The translations under genes and the position numbers were made by a program. Shown one piece after another: positions 1 to 6,336 of a DNA stretch of 6,336 nucleotides. Under the pieces are notes generated by a model. It was not told where the DNA came from. It made no database searches and worked only from the letters and a program-made list of their open reading frames with translations. This DNA is from an uncultured Collinsella sp. (GTDB taxonomy: Bacteria > Actinomycetota > Coriobacteriia > Coriobacteriales > Coriobacteriaceae), in NCBI GenBank assembly GCA_902475475.1, contig CABRZY010000104.1, positions 1 to 6,336 of the forward strand, written 5' to 3'. Positions within the stretch are counted from its first letter, which is position 1. Every line of letters starts with the position of its first letter.

Positions 1-469
1 TCGCGCTCACCATGTTCAACATTCCCATTCTGGTGCGCGTGATCCAGCAGGCGCTCGAGGACGTGCCGCAGGCCCAGCGCGATGCGTGCCTGGCCATGGG
101 CCTTACCCGCTGGGAGGCCACGCTGCACATCCTGATCCCCGAGGCCATGCCTGCCATCGTGACCGGCATCGTGCTTTCGGCCGGCCGCGTGTTTGGCGAG
201 GCCGCGGCGCTGCTCTTTACCTCGGGCATGAGCTCGCCGATGCGTCTGAACTTCTTGAGCTTTAACCTGTCGAGCCCCACTTGCGCCTGGAATGTGTTCC
301 GTCCCGGCGAGTCGCTCGCCGTGCATATCTACAAGATCTATGGCGAGGGCAGCCCCGAGGCTCAGCAGATCGTCTGGGGCACCGCGGCACTGCTGATGAT
401 TTGCGTGCTGCTGTTTAACGTAATCGCCCGCATTGTGGGCAAGCAGCTGGCAAGGAAGATGACGGCCGA

Positions 470-473
<4 letters not shown>
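1..473 (+). CDS. pstA: PstA, phosphate ABC transporter permease (5'-truncated by window edge)
   Basis: Inner-membrane permease of the high-affinity PstSCAB phosphate importer; PstA pairs with PstC to form the channel energised by PstB. Only the C-terminal part is visible: the frame is open to the left edge (first full codon at position 3), giving about 156 residues. The ATG at position 12 is an internal Met, not the start. What identifies it is the EAA-type cytoplasmic loop that contacts the ATPase (visible residues about 27-53, including AMGLTRWEA and the following LIPEAMPAIVTG), then a membrane segment running into a GRVFGEAAALLFT stretch typical of PstA (GRALGETAPLLFT-like). A final hydrophobic helix (about residues 122-143) and a short basic tail follow. 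The TGA stop overlaps the pstB ATG (ATGA), so the two are translationally coupled. The assignment is secure; start and N-terminal helices lie outside the window. Confidence 0.93.
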
Positions 474-1342
<869 letters not shown>

Positions 1343-1360
1343 TCCGGGACATGCTTGAGG

Positions 1361-1386
1361 CCCGCGGCGGCCACGGTTGCCGCGGG
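1361..1386 (+). other. GC-rich hairpin after pstB
   Basis: Perfect 8-bp inverted repeat, CCCGCGGC at 1361-1368 and GCCGCGGG at 1379-1386, with a 10-nt loop. It lies 18 nt after the pstB stop and 12 nt before the terminator hairpin. There is no T-tract directly after it, so it is unlikely to terminate alone. It may stabilise the pst mRNA 3' end or help the next hairpin. Structure seen in sequence; role inferred. Confidence 0.55.
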
Positions 1387-1398
1387 ACTGATTGGAGA

Positions 1399-1435
1399 GG
1401 CGGGTCATCTCTTGTGGGAGATGGCCCGCCTTTTT
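1399..1435 (+). terminator. Intrinsic terminator of the pst operon
   Basis: A 13-bp stem formed by 1399-1411 and 1418-1430 (GGCGGGTCATCTC against GAGATGGCCCGCC, one G-U wobble), with a 6-nt loop TTGTGG, followed directly by TTTTT (1431-1435). This is a classical Rho-independent terminator, 56 nt beyond the pstB stop. It separates the pst operon from the ABC-F gene and argues against any coding reading across this stretch. Confidence 0.9.
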
Positions 1436-1441
1436 GTGTCG

Positions 1442-1470
1442 TGCGCGCCCCGTCTTTTCGCTGCTATCAT
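1442..1470 (+). promoter_or_regulatory. Weak candidate promoter for the ABC-F/HAD unit
   Basis: A promoter is expected between the terminator (ending 1435) and the ABC-F start (1506). The best -10-like hexamer is TATCAT at 1465-1470, four of six matches to TATAAT, 35 nt before the ATG. No good -35 box lies at 16-18 nt spacing (the 17-nt position, 1442-1447, reads TGCGCG). The location is logical but the sequence evidence is thin. Confidence 0.3.
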
Positions 1471-1491
1471 GGACAACGTTGAATTTCTACG

Positions 1492-1497
1492 AAGGAG
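1492..1497 (+). promoter_or_regulatory. Shine-Dalgarno site fixing the ABC-F start
   Basis: AAGGAG, a full consensus ribosome-binding core, lies 8 nt upstream of the ATG at 1506. It supports this start over the longer in-frame reading from 1392, which would translate through the terminator stem and has no comparable site. Confidence 0.85.
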
Positions 1498-1505
1498 CAG
1501 GGCAT

Positions 1506-3365
1506 ATGGCGATTCTTTTGGGATGCGATTCCGTCAGCCTAGAGTTTCCCACCAAGCATATTTTCGATAGCGTGACGCTCGGCGTGGGCGAGGGCGACCG
1601 CATTGGTATTGTCGGCAAAAACGGCGACGGCAAGTCGACGCTGCTGAGCGTGCTCGCCGGCACGCTGGAGCCCGACGACGGCCGCGTGACGCACCGTCGC
1701 GGCACCACGATTGGTCTGCTCGGCCAAAAGGACCAGCTTGTCGACACCGATACCGTGCATCATGCCGTTGTGGGCGACACGCCTGAGTACGAGTGGGCGT
1801 CGAGCCCCCGCACGCGCCAGATTCTCGCCGGTCTTATTAGCGATGTGCCCTGGGAGGGCACGGTTGGCGAGCTTTCGGGCGGCCAGCGCCGTCGCGTGGA
1901 CCTCGCGCGCCTGCTGATTGGTGACTACGACGTGCTCATGCTCGACGAGCCCACCAACCACCTGGACATGCGCACCATCAACTGGCTCGCGCGTCACTTA
2001 AAGGCCCGCTGGCAGCGCGGCCAGGGTGCCATGCTCGTGGTCACGCACGACCGCTGGTTCTTGGACGAGGTCTGCACCAGCATGTGGGAGGTCCACGACG
2101 GCCAGGTCGATCCCTTCGAGGGCGGCTATTCGGCCTACATCCTGCAGCGCGTGGAGCGCGACCGCATGGCCGCCGTCACCGAGGAGCGTCGCCGCAACAT
2201 GGCGCGCAAGGAGCTCGCATGGCTGAGCCGCGGTGCCCAGGCTCGTTCCACCAAGCCCAAGTTTCGTGTGGATGCCGCTCGCGAGCTGATTGCCGACGTG
2301 CCGCCCGTGCGTGACGAGCTGGAGCTCAAGCGCCTGGCCGTGAGCCGCCTGGGCAAGCAGGTCATCGACGTGGTCGACGTGGACGCCGGCTACACGGATA
2401 CCGACGGCGCGCCCAAGCAGGTGCTCTCCGATGTGACCTGGCTCATTGGCGCGGGCGACCGCTATGGTCTTTTGGGCGAGAACGGCGCCGGCAAGTCCAC
2501 ACTGCTCGGCGTGATTCAGGGCAAGATCGCGCCCCTGCGCGGTCGCGTGAAGATTGGCCAGACAGTGCGTTTTGGCGTGCTGTCGCAGCAGCTCGAAGAG
2601 CTCGAGCCCTACATGGGCGACACGATCCGCGAGGTGCTCAGCAACTATAAGAAGTACTACGTCATCGACGGCAAGGAGACTTCGCCCGAGAAGCTCTGCG
2701 AGCGTCTGGGCTTTACGACGCAGCAGCTCTGGAGCCGCATCGGCGACCTTTCAGGCGGTCAGCGCCGTCGCCTGTCGCTGCTGCTGACGATCCTGGACGA
2801 GCCCAACGTGCTCATCCTGGACGAGCCCGGCAACGACCTGGATACCGACATGCTCGCGATTGTCGAGGATCTGCTCGACGGCTGGCCCGGCACGCTGATT
2901 CTGGTGACGCACGACCGTTTCCTCATGGAGCGCGTGACCGACCAGCAGTGGGCACTGCTCGATGGCCATCTGACGCATATGCCCGGCGGCGTCGACCAGT
3001 ACCTGCGCCTGTGCAACGCCACGGCCGAGGGCGAGCCCGTGGGCGCGCCGAGCGCCAAGACCGGCACGTTCGACACCGGTGCCGCGGCGGCTGCGGCCGA
3101 AAAGCCCAAGTCGAGCGGTCAGCCCAACGGCCTTTCCAATGCCGAGCGCCAGAAGCTCCGCCGCGAGGTGAGCTCGCTCGAGCGCAAGATGGATACGCAG
3201 CGCGCCCGCGTGGAGGAGGCCGAGGCCGCGATGGCCCAGGTCGATCCCACCAACTACACGGCGCTCGGCGAGCAGCAGGCAAAGATTGACGAGGCTCACG
3301 CCGCCATGGACGAGTTGGAGATGGCGTGGCTCGAGGCGAGCGAGAAGCTCGAGGGCGAGGAGTAG
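1506..3365 (+). CDS. ABC-F family ATPase, Uup-like
   Basis: Soluble protein of 619 aa with two nucleotide-binding domains and no membrane segments, the architecture of ABC-F proteins, which bind the ribosomal E site and act on translation or, in some cases, antibiotic resistance. Domain 1: Walker A GKNGDGKST (37-45), LSGGQ (123-127), Walker B LMLDEPTNHLD (144-154) with Glu148, His181. A linker of about 75 residues (about 210-285) contains the basic WLSRGAQARSTKPKFR stretch seen in Uup-type linkers. Domain 2: Walker A GENGAGKST (324-332), LSGGQ (415-419), Walker B LILDEP (436-441) with Glu440, His469. An Ala/Gly/Pro spacer (about 515-540) leads to a charged C-terminal coiled coil (about 545-617), as in Uup. 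Domain 2 reads DEPGNDLD where DEPTN(D/H)LD is usual. The start follows AAGGAG at 1492-1497. The HAD gene begins 6 nt downstream. A resistance role cannot be inferred from sequence; a housekeeping translation factor is the simpler reading. Confidence 0.92.
   Translation: MAILLGCDSVSLEFPTKHIFDSVTLGVGEGDRIGIVGKNGDGKSTLLSVLAGTLEPDDGRVTHRRGTTIGLLGQKDQLVDTDTVHHAVVGDTPEYEWASSPRTRQILAGLISDVPWEGTVGELSGGQRRRVDLARLLIGDYDVLMLDEPTNHLDMRTINWLARHLKARWQRGQGAMLVVTHDRWFLDEVCTSMWEVHDGQVDPFEGGYSAYILQRVERDRMAAVTEERRRNMARKELAWLSRGAQARSTKPKFRVDAARELIADVPPVRDELELKRLAVSRLGKQVIDVVDVDAGYTDTDGAPKQVLSDVTWLIGAGDRYGLLGENGAGKSTLLGVIQGKIAPLRGRVKIGQTVRFGVLSQQLEELEPYMGDTIREVLSNYKKYYVIDGKETSPEKLCERLGFTTQQLWSRIGDLSGGQRRRLSLLLTILDEPNVLILDEPGNDLDTDMLAIVEDLLDGWPGTLILVTHDRFLMERVTDQQWALLDGHLTHMPGGVDQYLRLCNATAEGEPVGAPSAKTGTFDTGAAAAAAEKPKSSGQPNGLSNAERQKLRREVSSLERKMDTQRARVEEAEAAMAQVDPTNYTALGEQQAKIDEAHAAMDELEMAWLEASEKLEGEE
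3357..3362 (+). promoter_or_regulatory. Shine-Dalgarno site of the HAD gene inside the ABC-F end
   Basis: GAGGAG occupies the last sense codons of the ABC-F gene, 9 nt before the ATG at 3372. A ribosome terminating at 3365 would be positioned to reinitiate, so translation of the two genes is probably coupled. Confidence 0.6.
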
Positions 3366-3371
3366 GCGAGG

Positions 3372-4142
3372 ATGATCAAGGCTGCGTTTTTCGATATCGA
3401 CGGTACGCTGCTGAGCTTTAAGACCCATCGGATTCCGGCGTCGACGCGGCAGGTGCTCGACAGCTTTCACGAGCAGGGGATTGCGTGCGTGATTGCCACG
3501 GGTCGCCCGACCTACCAGATGCCGGATTGGCTGCTCGACTTGGGTTGGGATGCGTACATTACGCTTTCGGGCCAGCACTGTTTTGATGTCGAGGGCGTTT
3601 ACCGCAGCTGCCCGATCGATCCGGACGACGTCGCGGTGATTGTGGACCAGGTGGCGCAGGGACGTTATGACTCGCTGTGTATGCAGGGCGAGAACTCGTT
3701 TGTGAACCGCCTATCCGAGCGTGTGATGACGGCCGGCTGCAACGCGGGGATTGTCTACCACGAGGAGCCGTTTGAGCACGCCTTTGACGCACCGGTCTAC
3801 CAGTTCTGCGCCTTTGTGGACCCGGCCGACGAGCATATCGTGACCGATGCGGTGGCGCATTCTCTCACTACGCGCTGGTGTGATTTGTTCTGCGACATTA
3901 TCCCTGCCAACGGCGGTAAGGACCTGGGCGTGGCGGCGACGCTGGAGCGCCTGGGCATCGATGCGAGCGAGGCGATTGCCTTTGGCGATGGCGAGAACGA
4001 CCTGTCGATGTTTTCCGCCGTGGGCACGAGCGTGGCCATGGGCAACGCGCAGGACACGGTGAAGGCTGCAGCGACCTACGTGACGACCGCCGTGGACGAC
4101 GACGGAATCTACAACGCCGCAAAGCACTTTGGGCTGCTATAG
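3372..4142 (+). CDS. Cof-type HAD-superfamily phosphatase (class IIB)
   Basis: Predicted cytoplasmic Mg2+-dependent hydrolase of small phosphorylated metabolites, 256 aa, a normal length for Cof/YbiV-type HADs. All four HAD motifs are present: motif I DIDGTL with nucleophile Asp8 and acid/base Asp10; motif II in IATGR with Thr43; motif III Lys183 in GGKDLG; motif IV GDGENDLSM with metal-binding Asp206 and Asp210. The segment between motifs II and III (about 80-180) is the C2-type cap that sets substrate choice and is too divergent to predict a substrate. The C-terminal AVGTSVAMGNAQDTVKAAA stretch is typical of the family. It follows the ABC-F gene by 6 nt with its ribosome-binding site inside that gene, so co-transcription is likely. 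A terminator-like hairpin follows the stop. Family certain, substrate unknown. Confidence 0.92.
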   Translation: MIKAAFFDIDGTLLSFKTHRIPASTRQVLDSFHEQGIACVIATGRPTYQMPDWLLDLGWDAYITLSGQHCFDVEGVYRSCPIDPDDVAVIVDQVAQGRYDSLCMQGENSFVNRLSERVMTAGCNAGIVYHEEPFEHAFDAPVYQFCAFVDPADEHIVTDAVAHSLTTRWCDLFCDIIPANGGKDLGVAATLERLGIDASEAIAFGDGENDLSMFSAVGTSVAMGNAQDTVKAAATYVTTAVDDDGIYNAAKHFGLL

Positions 4143-4159
4143 CCGCGGCTCGACACCTG

Positions 4160-4194
4160 GGGACACTCCTTGCGGGGCGTCCCATTTTGTTTTC
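4160..4194 (+). terminator. Intrinsic terminator after the HAD gene
   Basis: The stem pairs GGGAC (4160-4164) with GTCCC (4179-4183); after one A/C mismatch it continues with CTCC (4166-4169) against GGGG (4174-4177), one wobble, closing on a TTGC loop. A T-rich tail ATTTTGTTTT (4184-4193) follows. It lies 17 nt past the HAD stop and separates this unit from the metal regulator. Confidence 0.75.
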
Positions 4195-4217
4195 GTCCCG
4201 CACGTTTTGTGAAACAC

Positions 4218-4300
4218 GGCTAACTTTTAGACAAAGTAGTAAGACATGGGCAACTTTTGCGGTAAAGTATGCTGTGAAAAGTATCCAAAGGCTAACTAGC
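4218..4300 (+). promoter_or_regulatory. Candidate promoter/operator region of the DtxR-family gene
   Basis: This AT-richer leader holds repeated elements. GGCTAACT occurs exactly at 4218-4225 and 4290-4297, with a variant GGGCAACT at 4248-4255 (offsets 30 and 42 nt, close to three and four helical turns). The first two copies extend to AACTTTT and each is followed by AAAGT, giving two inverted repeats ACTTT-5 nt-AAAGT (4223-4237) and ACTTT-6 nt-AAAGT (4253-4268). AAAGTA recurs a third time at 4278-4283. The third GGCTAACT lies in a GCTA-AC-TAGC palindrome (4291-4300). GGCTAAC resembles half of the DtxR/IdeR box, so autoregulation by the adjacent repressor is plausible. Core promoter hexamers are weak: AAGACA (4241-4246) with TAAAGT (4263-4268) at 16 nt, or a -10-like TATGCT (4268-4273). 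Repeats are seen; binding is inferred. Confidence 0.5.
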
Positions 4301-4309
4301 AATCATCGC

Positions 4310-4315
4310 GAAAGG
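4310..4315 (+). promoter_or_regulatory. Shine-Dalgarno site fixing the DtxR-family start
   Basis: GAAAGG lies 6 nt upstream of the ATG at 4322. The frame is open back to 4187, but that reading begins inside the preceding terminator tail and crosses the operator-like repeats, and its extra 45 residues do not resemble the family. The 4322 start places the conserved GEDYLESIY motif at the N-terminus, as expected. Confidence 0.7.
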
Positions 4316-4321
4316 CGGCCC

Positions 4322-4711
4322 ATGGCCCTACGTGAATCCGGAGAAGACTATCTCGAATCGATCTACGTTCTGTCGGAACGTCAGGGCATCGTGCGCTCGA
4401 TCGACGTTGCGGAGCACCTCGGCGTAACCAAGGCGAGCGTTTCCAAGGCCATGGCGACGCTGGAGAACAGCGGCTATGTCGAAATGGGCAAGCGCGACGT
4501 TCATCTGACGGAGCGTGGTCTGGAGGTCGCTCGCCAAATGTGGGAGCGTCACTGCTTTTTCGTGGGGCTGCTGGAGGATGCGGGTGTTTCGGCTGAGGTC
4601 GCGTCGCAAGAGGGCTGCCACATGGAGCATTGTCTGAGCGAGGAGAGCTTTGAGAAGCTAAGATCGATGCTGGGACGGGAAGATGTGGCGGGTCCAACAA
4701 CGGAAGCCTAA
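4322..4711 (+). CDS. DtxR/MntR-family metal-dependent transcriptional repressor
   Basis: Cytoplasmic DNA-binding protein of 129 aa that is expected to bind Fe2+ or Mn2+ and then repress metal-homeostasis genes. Residues 1-65 form the winged helix-turn-helix: GEDYLESIYVL, then VAEHLGVTKASVSKAMATLENSGYV (recognition helix about 37-49) and the wing ending in HLTERG. Residues about 66-120 form the dimerisation and metal domain. Likely ligands by alignment to the family: Asp9 and Glu12 in EDYLE, His77 in ERHCFF, and Cys99, Glu102 and His103 in EGCHMEHCLS. Asp at position 9 is as in MntR, while Cys99 is as in DtxR/IdeR, so the metal cannot be called confidently. There is no C-terminal SH3/FeoA-like domain, making it a short two-domain member. 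Repeats upstream (4218-4300) may be its operator. It converges on a heavy-metal exporter gene. Family secure; calling it mntR, dtxR or ideR would be a guess. Confidence 0.9.
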   Translation: MALRESGEDYLESIYVLSERQGIVRSIDVAEHLGVTKASVSKAMATLENSGYVEMGKRDVHLTERGLEVARQMWERHCFFVGLLEDAGVSAEVASQEGCHMEHCLSEESFEKLRSMLGREDVAGPTTEA

Positions 4712-4731
4712 CTGACCCACAGTGGCGCGGA

Positions 4732-4786
4732 GTTCACGCAAAGCGCGAACCAGCGACCGGGACCAGCGGCCCTTTCGGCCAAGTCC
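4732..4786 (+). other. Two small hairpins after the DtxR-family gene, weak terminator candidates
   Basis: First hairpin: GTTC-A-CGC, AAA loop, GCG-C-GAAC (4732-4750). Second: GGAC (4760-4763) pairs with GTCC (4783-4786) around an inner GGCC (4768-4771)/GGCC (4777-4780) stem with a CTTTC loop. The only T-run after the second is ATTT, so neither is a convincing intrinsic terminator. No gene is supported in the 4712-4990 gap. Confidence 0.3.
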
Positions 4787-4847
4787 ATTTCAGCTAAGGA
4801 ACCCCGCCAGCAAGCGATGCCCAAGAACCGCCAGCTGTGTCAATGCA

Positions 4848-4974
4848 GGCCGGGGCCGGGCTTGGTTTTGAAAACACTCCGCAGCGCGAGGCCCGCCTTT
4901 CCGTTGCTCCGCAGGAGCAGGAAAGACGGGCCTCATGCGCGAGGACGTTTTCAAAACCAAGCCCGGCCCCGGCC
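4848..4974. repeat. 127-nt nested inverted repeat between convergent genes
   Basis: Perfect 28-bp outer arms at 4848-4875 and 4947-4974 (left arm begins GGCCGGGGCCGGGC and ends TTTTGAAAAC). Inside, after 12 nt of partly matched sequence on each side, 15-bp arms at 4888-4902 and 4920-4934 match with one C/A mismatch. At the apex TGCTCC (4905-4910) pairs with GGAGCA (4914-4919) across a GCA loop. The whole segment can fold into one long hairpin as RNA from either strand, or as a DNA cruciform. It lies 136 nt after the repressor stop and 16 nt after the ATPase stop. A bidirectional terminator, an mRNA 3'-end stabiliser or a copy of a dispersed palindromic element all fit; there is no clean T-tract directly after the stem on either strand. 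Confidence 0.9.
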
Positions 4975-4990
4975 GGACAGCCCACGAACG

Positions 4991-6336
4991 CTACAGGTTC
5001 TTCACACCCATCGCGCGCATGGCGTTCAGGATGGCGATGATCGCTACGCCTACGTCGCCGAACACAGCAAGCCACATGTTGGCGATGCCGAGTGCTGCCA
5101 GCACTAGAATCAGCAGCTTAACGCCCAGCGCAAAGATGATGTTCTGCCAGACAATCGCCATGGTCTTGCGTGCCACGCGGATCGCGCGGGCGATGTTGGA
5201 CGGCTTGTCATCCATGAGCACCACGTCGGCGGCCTCAATCGCGGCGTCGGAACCCATAGCGCCCATGGCAATGCCAACGTCTGCGCGGGTGAGCACGGGC
5301 GCATCGTTGATGCCGTCGCCGACAAAGGCGAGCTTGCCCTTGCCACTTTCGGCCGCGAGCAGCGCTTCAACGCGCTCGACCTTGTCGCCTGGCAGGAGCT
5401 GCGCATGGAACTCGTCGAGTCCGAGCTGCTTGGCCACGGCGGCCGCAACCTCCTTGCGGTCGCCCGTGAGCATGACGGTGCGCTTGACGCCGGCGGCGTG
5501 CAGGTCTCGGATCGTCTGCTCGGCGTCGGCCTTAACGGTGTCTGCAATCACGATGTGGCCGGCGTACACGCCGTCAACGAGCACGTGGAGGATTGTGCCG
5601 ACGACCTCGCAATCGGGCGCTTCGACTCCGGCCGCGGCGAGCATCTTTGCGTTGCCGACGACGACGTACTTGCCGTCGATGGTTGCCGTCACGCCGTGGC
5701 CCGCGTCATTAGTGGAATCCGTTACGCGCTTGGGATCGAGCTCGCCCTGGAAGGCGGTGCGTACCGACTGCGCGATGGGATGGTCGGAGAATGACTCGGC
5801 GAGCGCTGCGACTTCAAGCAGCGATTGCTCGGTATAGCCTGCCTCGGGGTGCACCGCGACCACCGAGAACGTGCCGTTGGTGAGGGTGCCTGTCTTGTCA
5901 AAGACGACGGTGTCCACATCGGCGAGCGTCTCGAGGTAGTTAGAACCCTTGATGAGAACGCCCAGCTTGGAGGCGCCGCCGATGCCGCCAAAGAAACTGA
6001 GCGGCACGCTGATCACGAGCGCGCACGGGCAGCTGACGACCAGGAAAGTCAGGCCGCGCAGAATCCAGTCGGGCCAGGCACCGGTGACCAGGCCGCCGCC
6101 GAGCGCGAGCACCGCGGCAGCGCCGGTGACGGCGGGCGTGTAGACGCGGGCAAAGCGCGTGATGAAGTTCTCGGTGCGCGCCTTCTTTTCGCTGGCATTC
6201 TCCACGAGCTCCAGGACGCGTGCGACGGTGGACTCGCCAAAGGGCTTGGTGGTGCGCACGTGGATTAGCCCCGTCATGTTGATGCAGCCGCTGATGATAT
6301 CGTCGCCGGACTTGGCGGGGCGGGGGCTATCGACGG
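4991..6336 (-). CDS. P1B-type heavy-metal-translocating ATPase, CadA/ZntA-like (5'-truncated by window edge)
   Basis: Membrane pump that exports soft divalent metals (Zn2+/Cd2+/Pb2+ in the best-known relatives) using ATP. The frame is open to the right edge, and 447 residues of the C-terminal part are visible; the Met at 6277 is internal, since 19 upstream codons (including KSGDDIISGCIN) match the actuator domain. In order, numbered from the first full codon at 6334: end of the actuator domain; two membrane helices flanking the metal-binding CPC (102-104, in VSCPCALVIS); phosphorylation motif DKTGT with Asp146; SDHPIA with His185-Pro186 of the P1B nucleotide domain; TGD (290-292); hinge GDGIND (339-344); and two last membrane helices. 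In these, Lys406 (ALGVK) and Asp427 (FGDVG) match the Lys/Asp pair characteristic of P1B-2 (Zn/Cd/Pb) pumps. The N-terminal metal-binding region is outside the window. It converges on the DtxR-family gene, with the long palindrome just past its stop. Confidence 0.95.
   Translation of the reverse strand, partial: VDSPRPAKSGDDIISGCINMTGLIHVRTTKPFGESTVARVLELVENASEKKARTENFITRFARVYTPAVTGAAAVLALGGGLVTGAWPDWILRGLTFLVVSCPCALVISVPLSFFGGIGGASKLGVLIKGSNYLETLADVDTVVFDKTGTLTNGTFSVVAVHPEAGYTEQSLLEVAALAESFSDHPIAQSVRTAFQGELDPKRVTDSTNDAGHGVTATIDGKYVVVGNAKMLAAAGVEAPDCEVVGTILHVLVDGVYAGHIVIADTVKADAEQTIRDLHAAGVKRTVMLTGDRKEVAAAVAKQLGLDEFHAQLLPGDKVERVEALLAAESGKGKLAFVGDGINDAPVLTRADVGIAMGAMGSDAAIEAADVVLMDDKPSNIARAIRVARKTMAIVWQNIIFALGVKLLILVLAALGIANMWLAVFGDVGVAIIAILNAMRAMGVKNL

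Noticed and set aside
1392..1505. N-terminal extension of the ABC-F protein by 38 residues
   Set aside because: It would translate the pst terminator stem and lacks a ribosome-binding site; the ATG at 1506 has AAGGAG at ideal spacing and starts with the normal family N-terminus.
2751..3578. 275-residue open frame on the - strand
   Set aside because: It overlaps the ABC-F C-terminus and HAD N-terminus, both well supported, and contains no recognisable domain; a GC-rich shadow frame.
4187..4321. N-terminal extension of the DtxR-family protein by 45 residues
   Set aside because: It starts in the T-tract of the previous terminator and covers the operator-like repeats; the added residues do not fit the family.
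4848..4974. Insertion-sequence terminal repeats or a CRISPR array
   Set aside because: The arms enclose only 71 nt with no transposase, no flanking target duplication was seen, and the structure is a single nested palindrome rather than repeat-spacer units.
4935..5837. 300-residue open frame on the + strand starting inside the long palindrome
   Set aside because: It is antisense to conserved P1B ATPase motifs (DKTGT, GDGIND), and its Ser/Ala/Thr-rich low-complexity composition is typical of a reverse-frame artefact.

Overview
The window looks like ordinary chromosomal DNA from a GC-rich, high-G/C-third-position bacterium. The protein styles fit an actinobacterial gut anaerobe of the Coriobacteriia (Collinsella-like). 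That placement is inferred from codon bias and overall protein flavour, not from a marker gene.

Layout, left to right. (1) The end of a phosphate-uptake operon: the 3' part of pstA (runs off the left edge) overlaps pstB through an ATGA stop/start. The operon appears to stop there: two hairpins follow pstB, the second a strong intrinsic terminator (1399-1435), and no phoU follows. (2) A two-gene + strand unit: an ABC-F (Uup-like) translation-associated ATPase (1506-3365), followed 6 nt later by a Cof-type HAD phosphatase (3372-4142), closed by a second terminator-like hairpin (4160-4194). (3) A single-gene + strand unit encoding a short two-domain DtxR/MntR-family metal-dependent repressor (4322-4711). 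Its upstream region holds phased direct repeats and small inverted repeats that are good candidates for its operator. (4) On the - strand, converging on it, the 3' part of a P1B-type heavy-metal-exporting ATPase (CadA/ZntA-like, P1B-2 residues), which runs off the right edge.

The most striking non-coding structure is in the 279-nt gap between the convergent repressor and ATPase genes. It is a 127-nt nested inverted repeat (4848-4974) with perfect 28-bp outer arms, 15-bp middle arms with one mismatch, and a perfect 6-bp apical stem. It could be a bidirectional terminator, an mRNA-end stabiliser or a dispersed palindromic repeat element. The sequence alone does not decide.

Functionally the window covers phosphate import, ribosome-associated ABC-F activity, a small-molecule phosphatase, and metal homeostasis (sensor plus exporter). 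I see no CRISPR array, tRNA, rRNA, transposase, phage gene or convincing novel multi-gene system. The second-look items are the nested palindrome, the candidate metal-repressor operator array and a few protein-level oddities.
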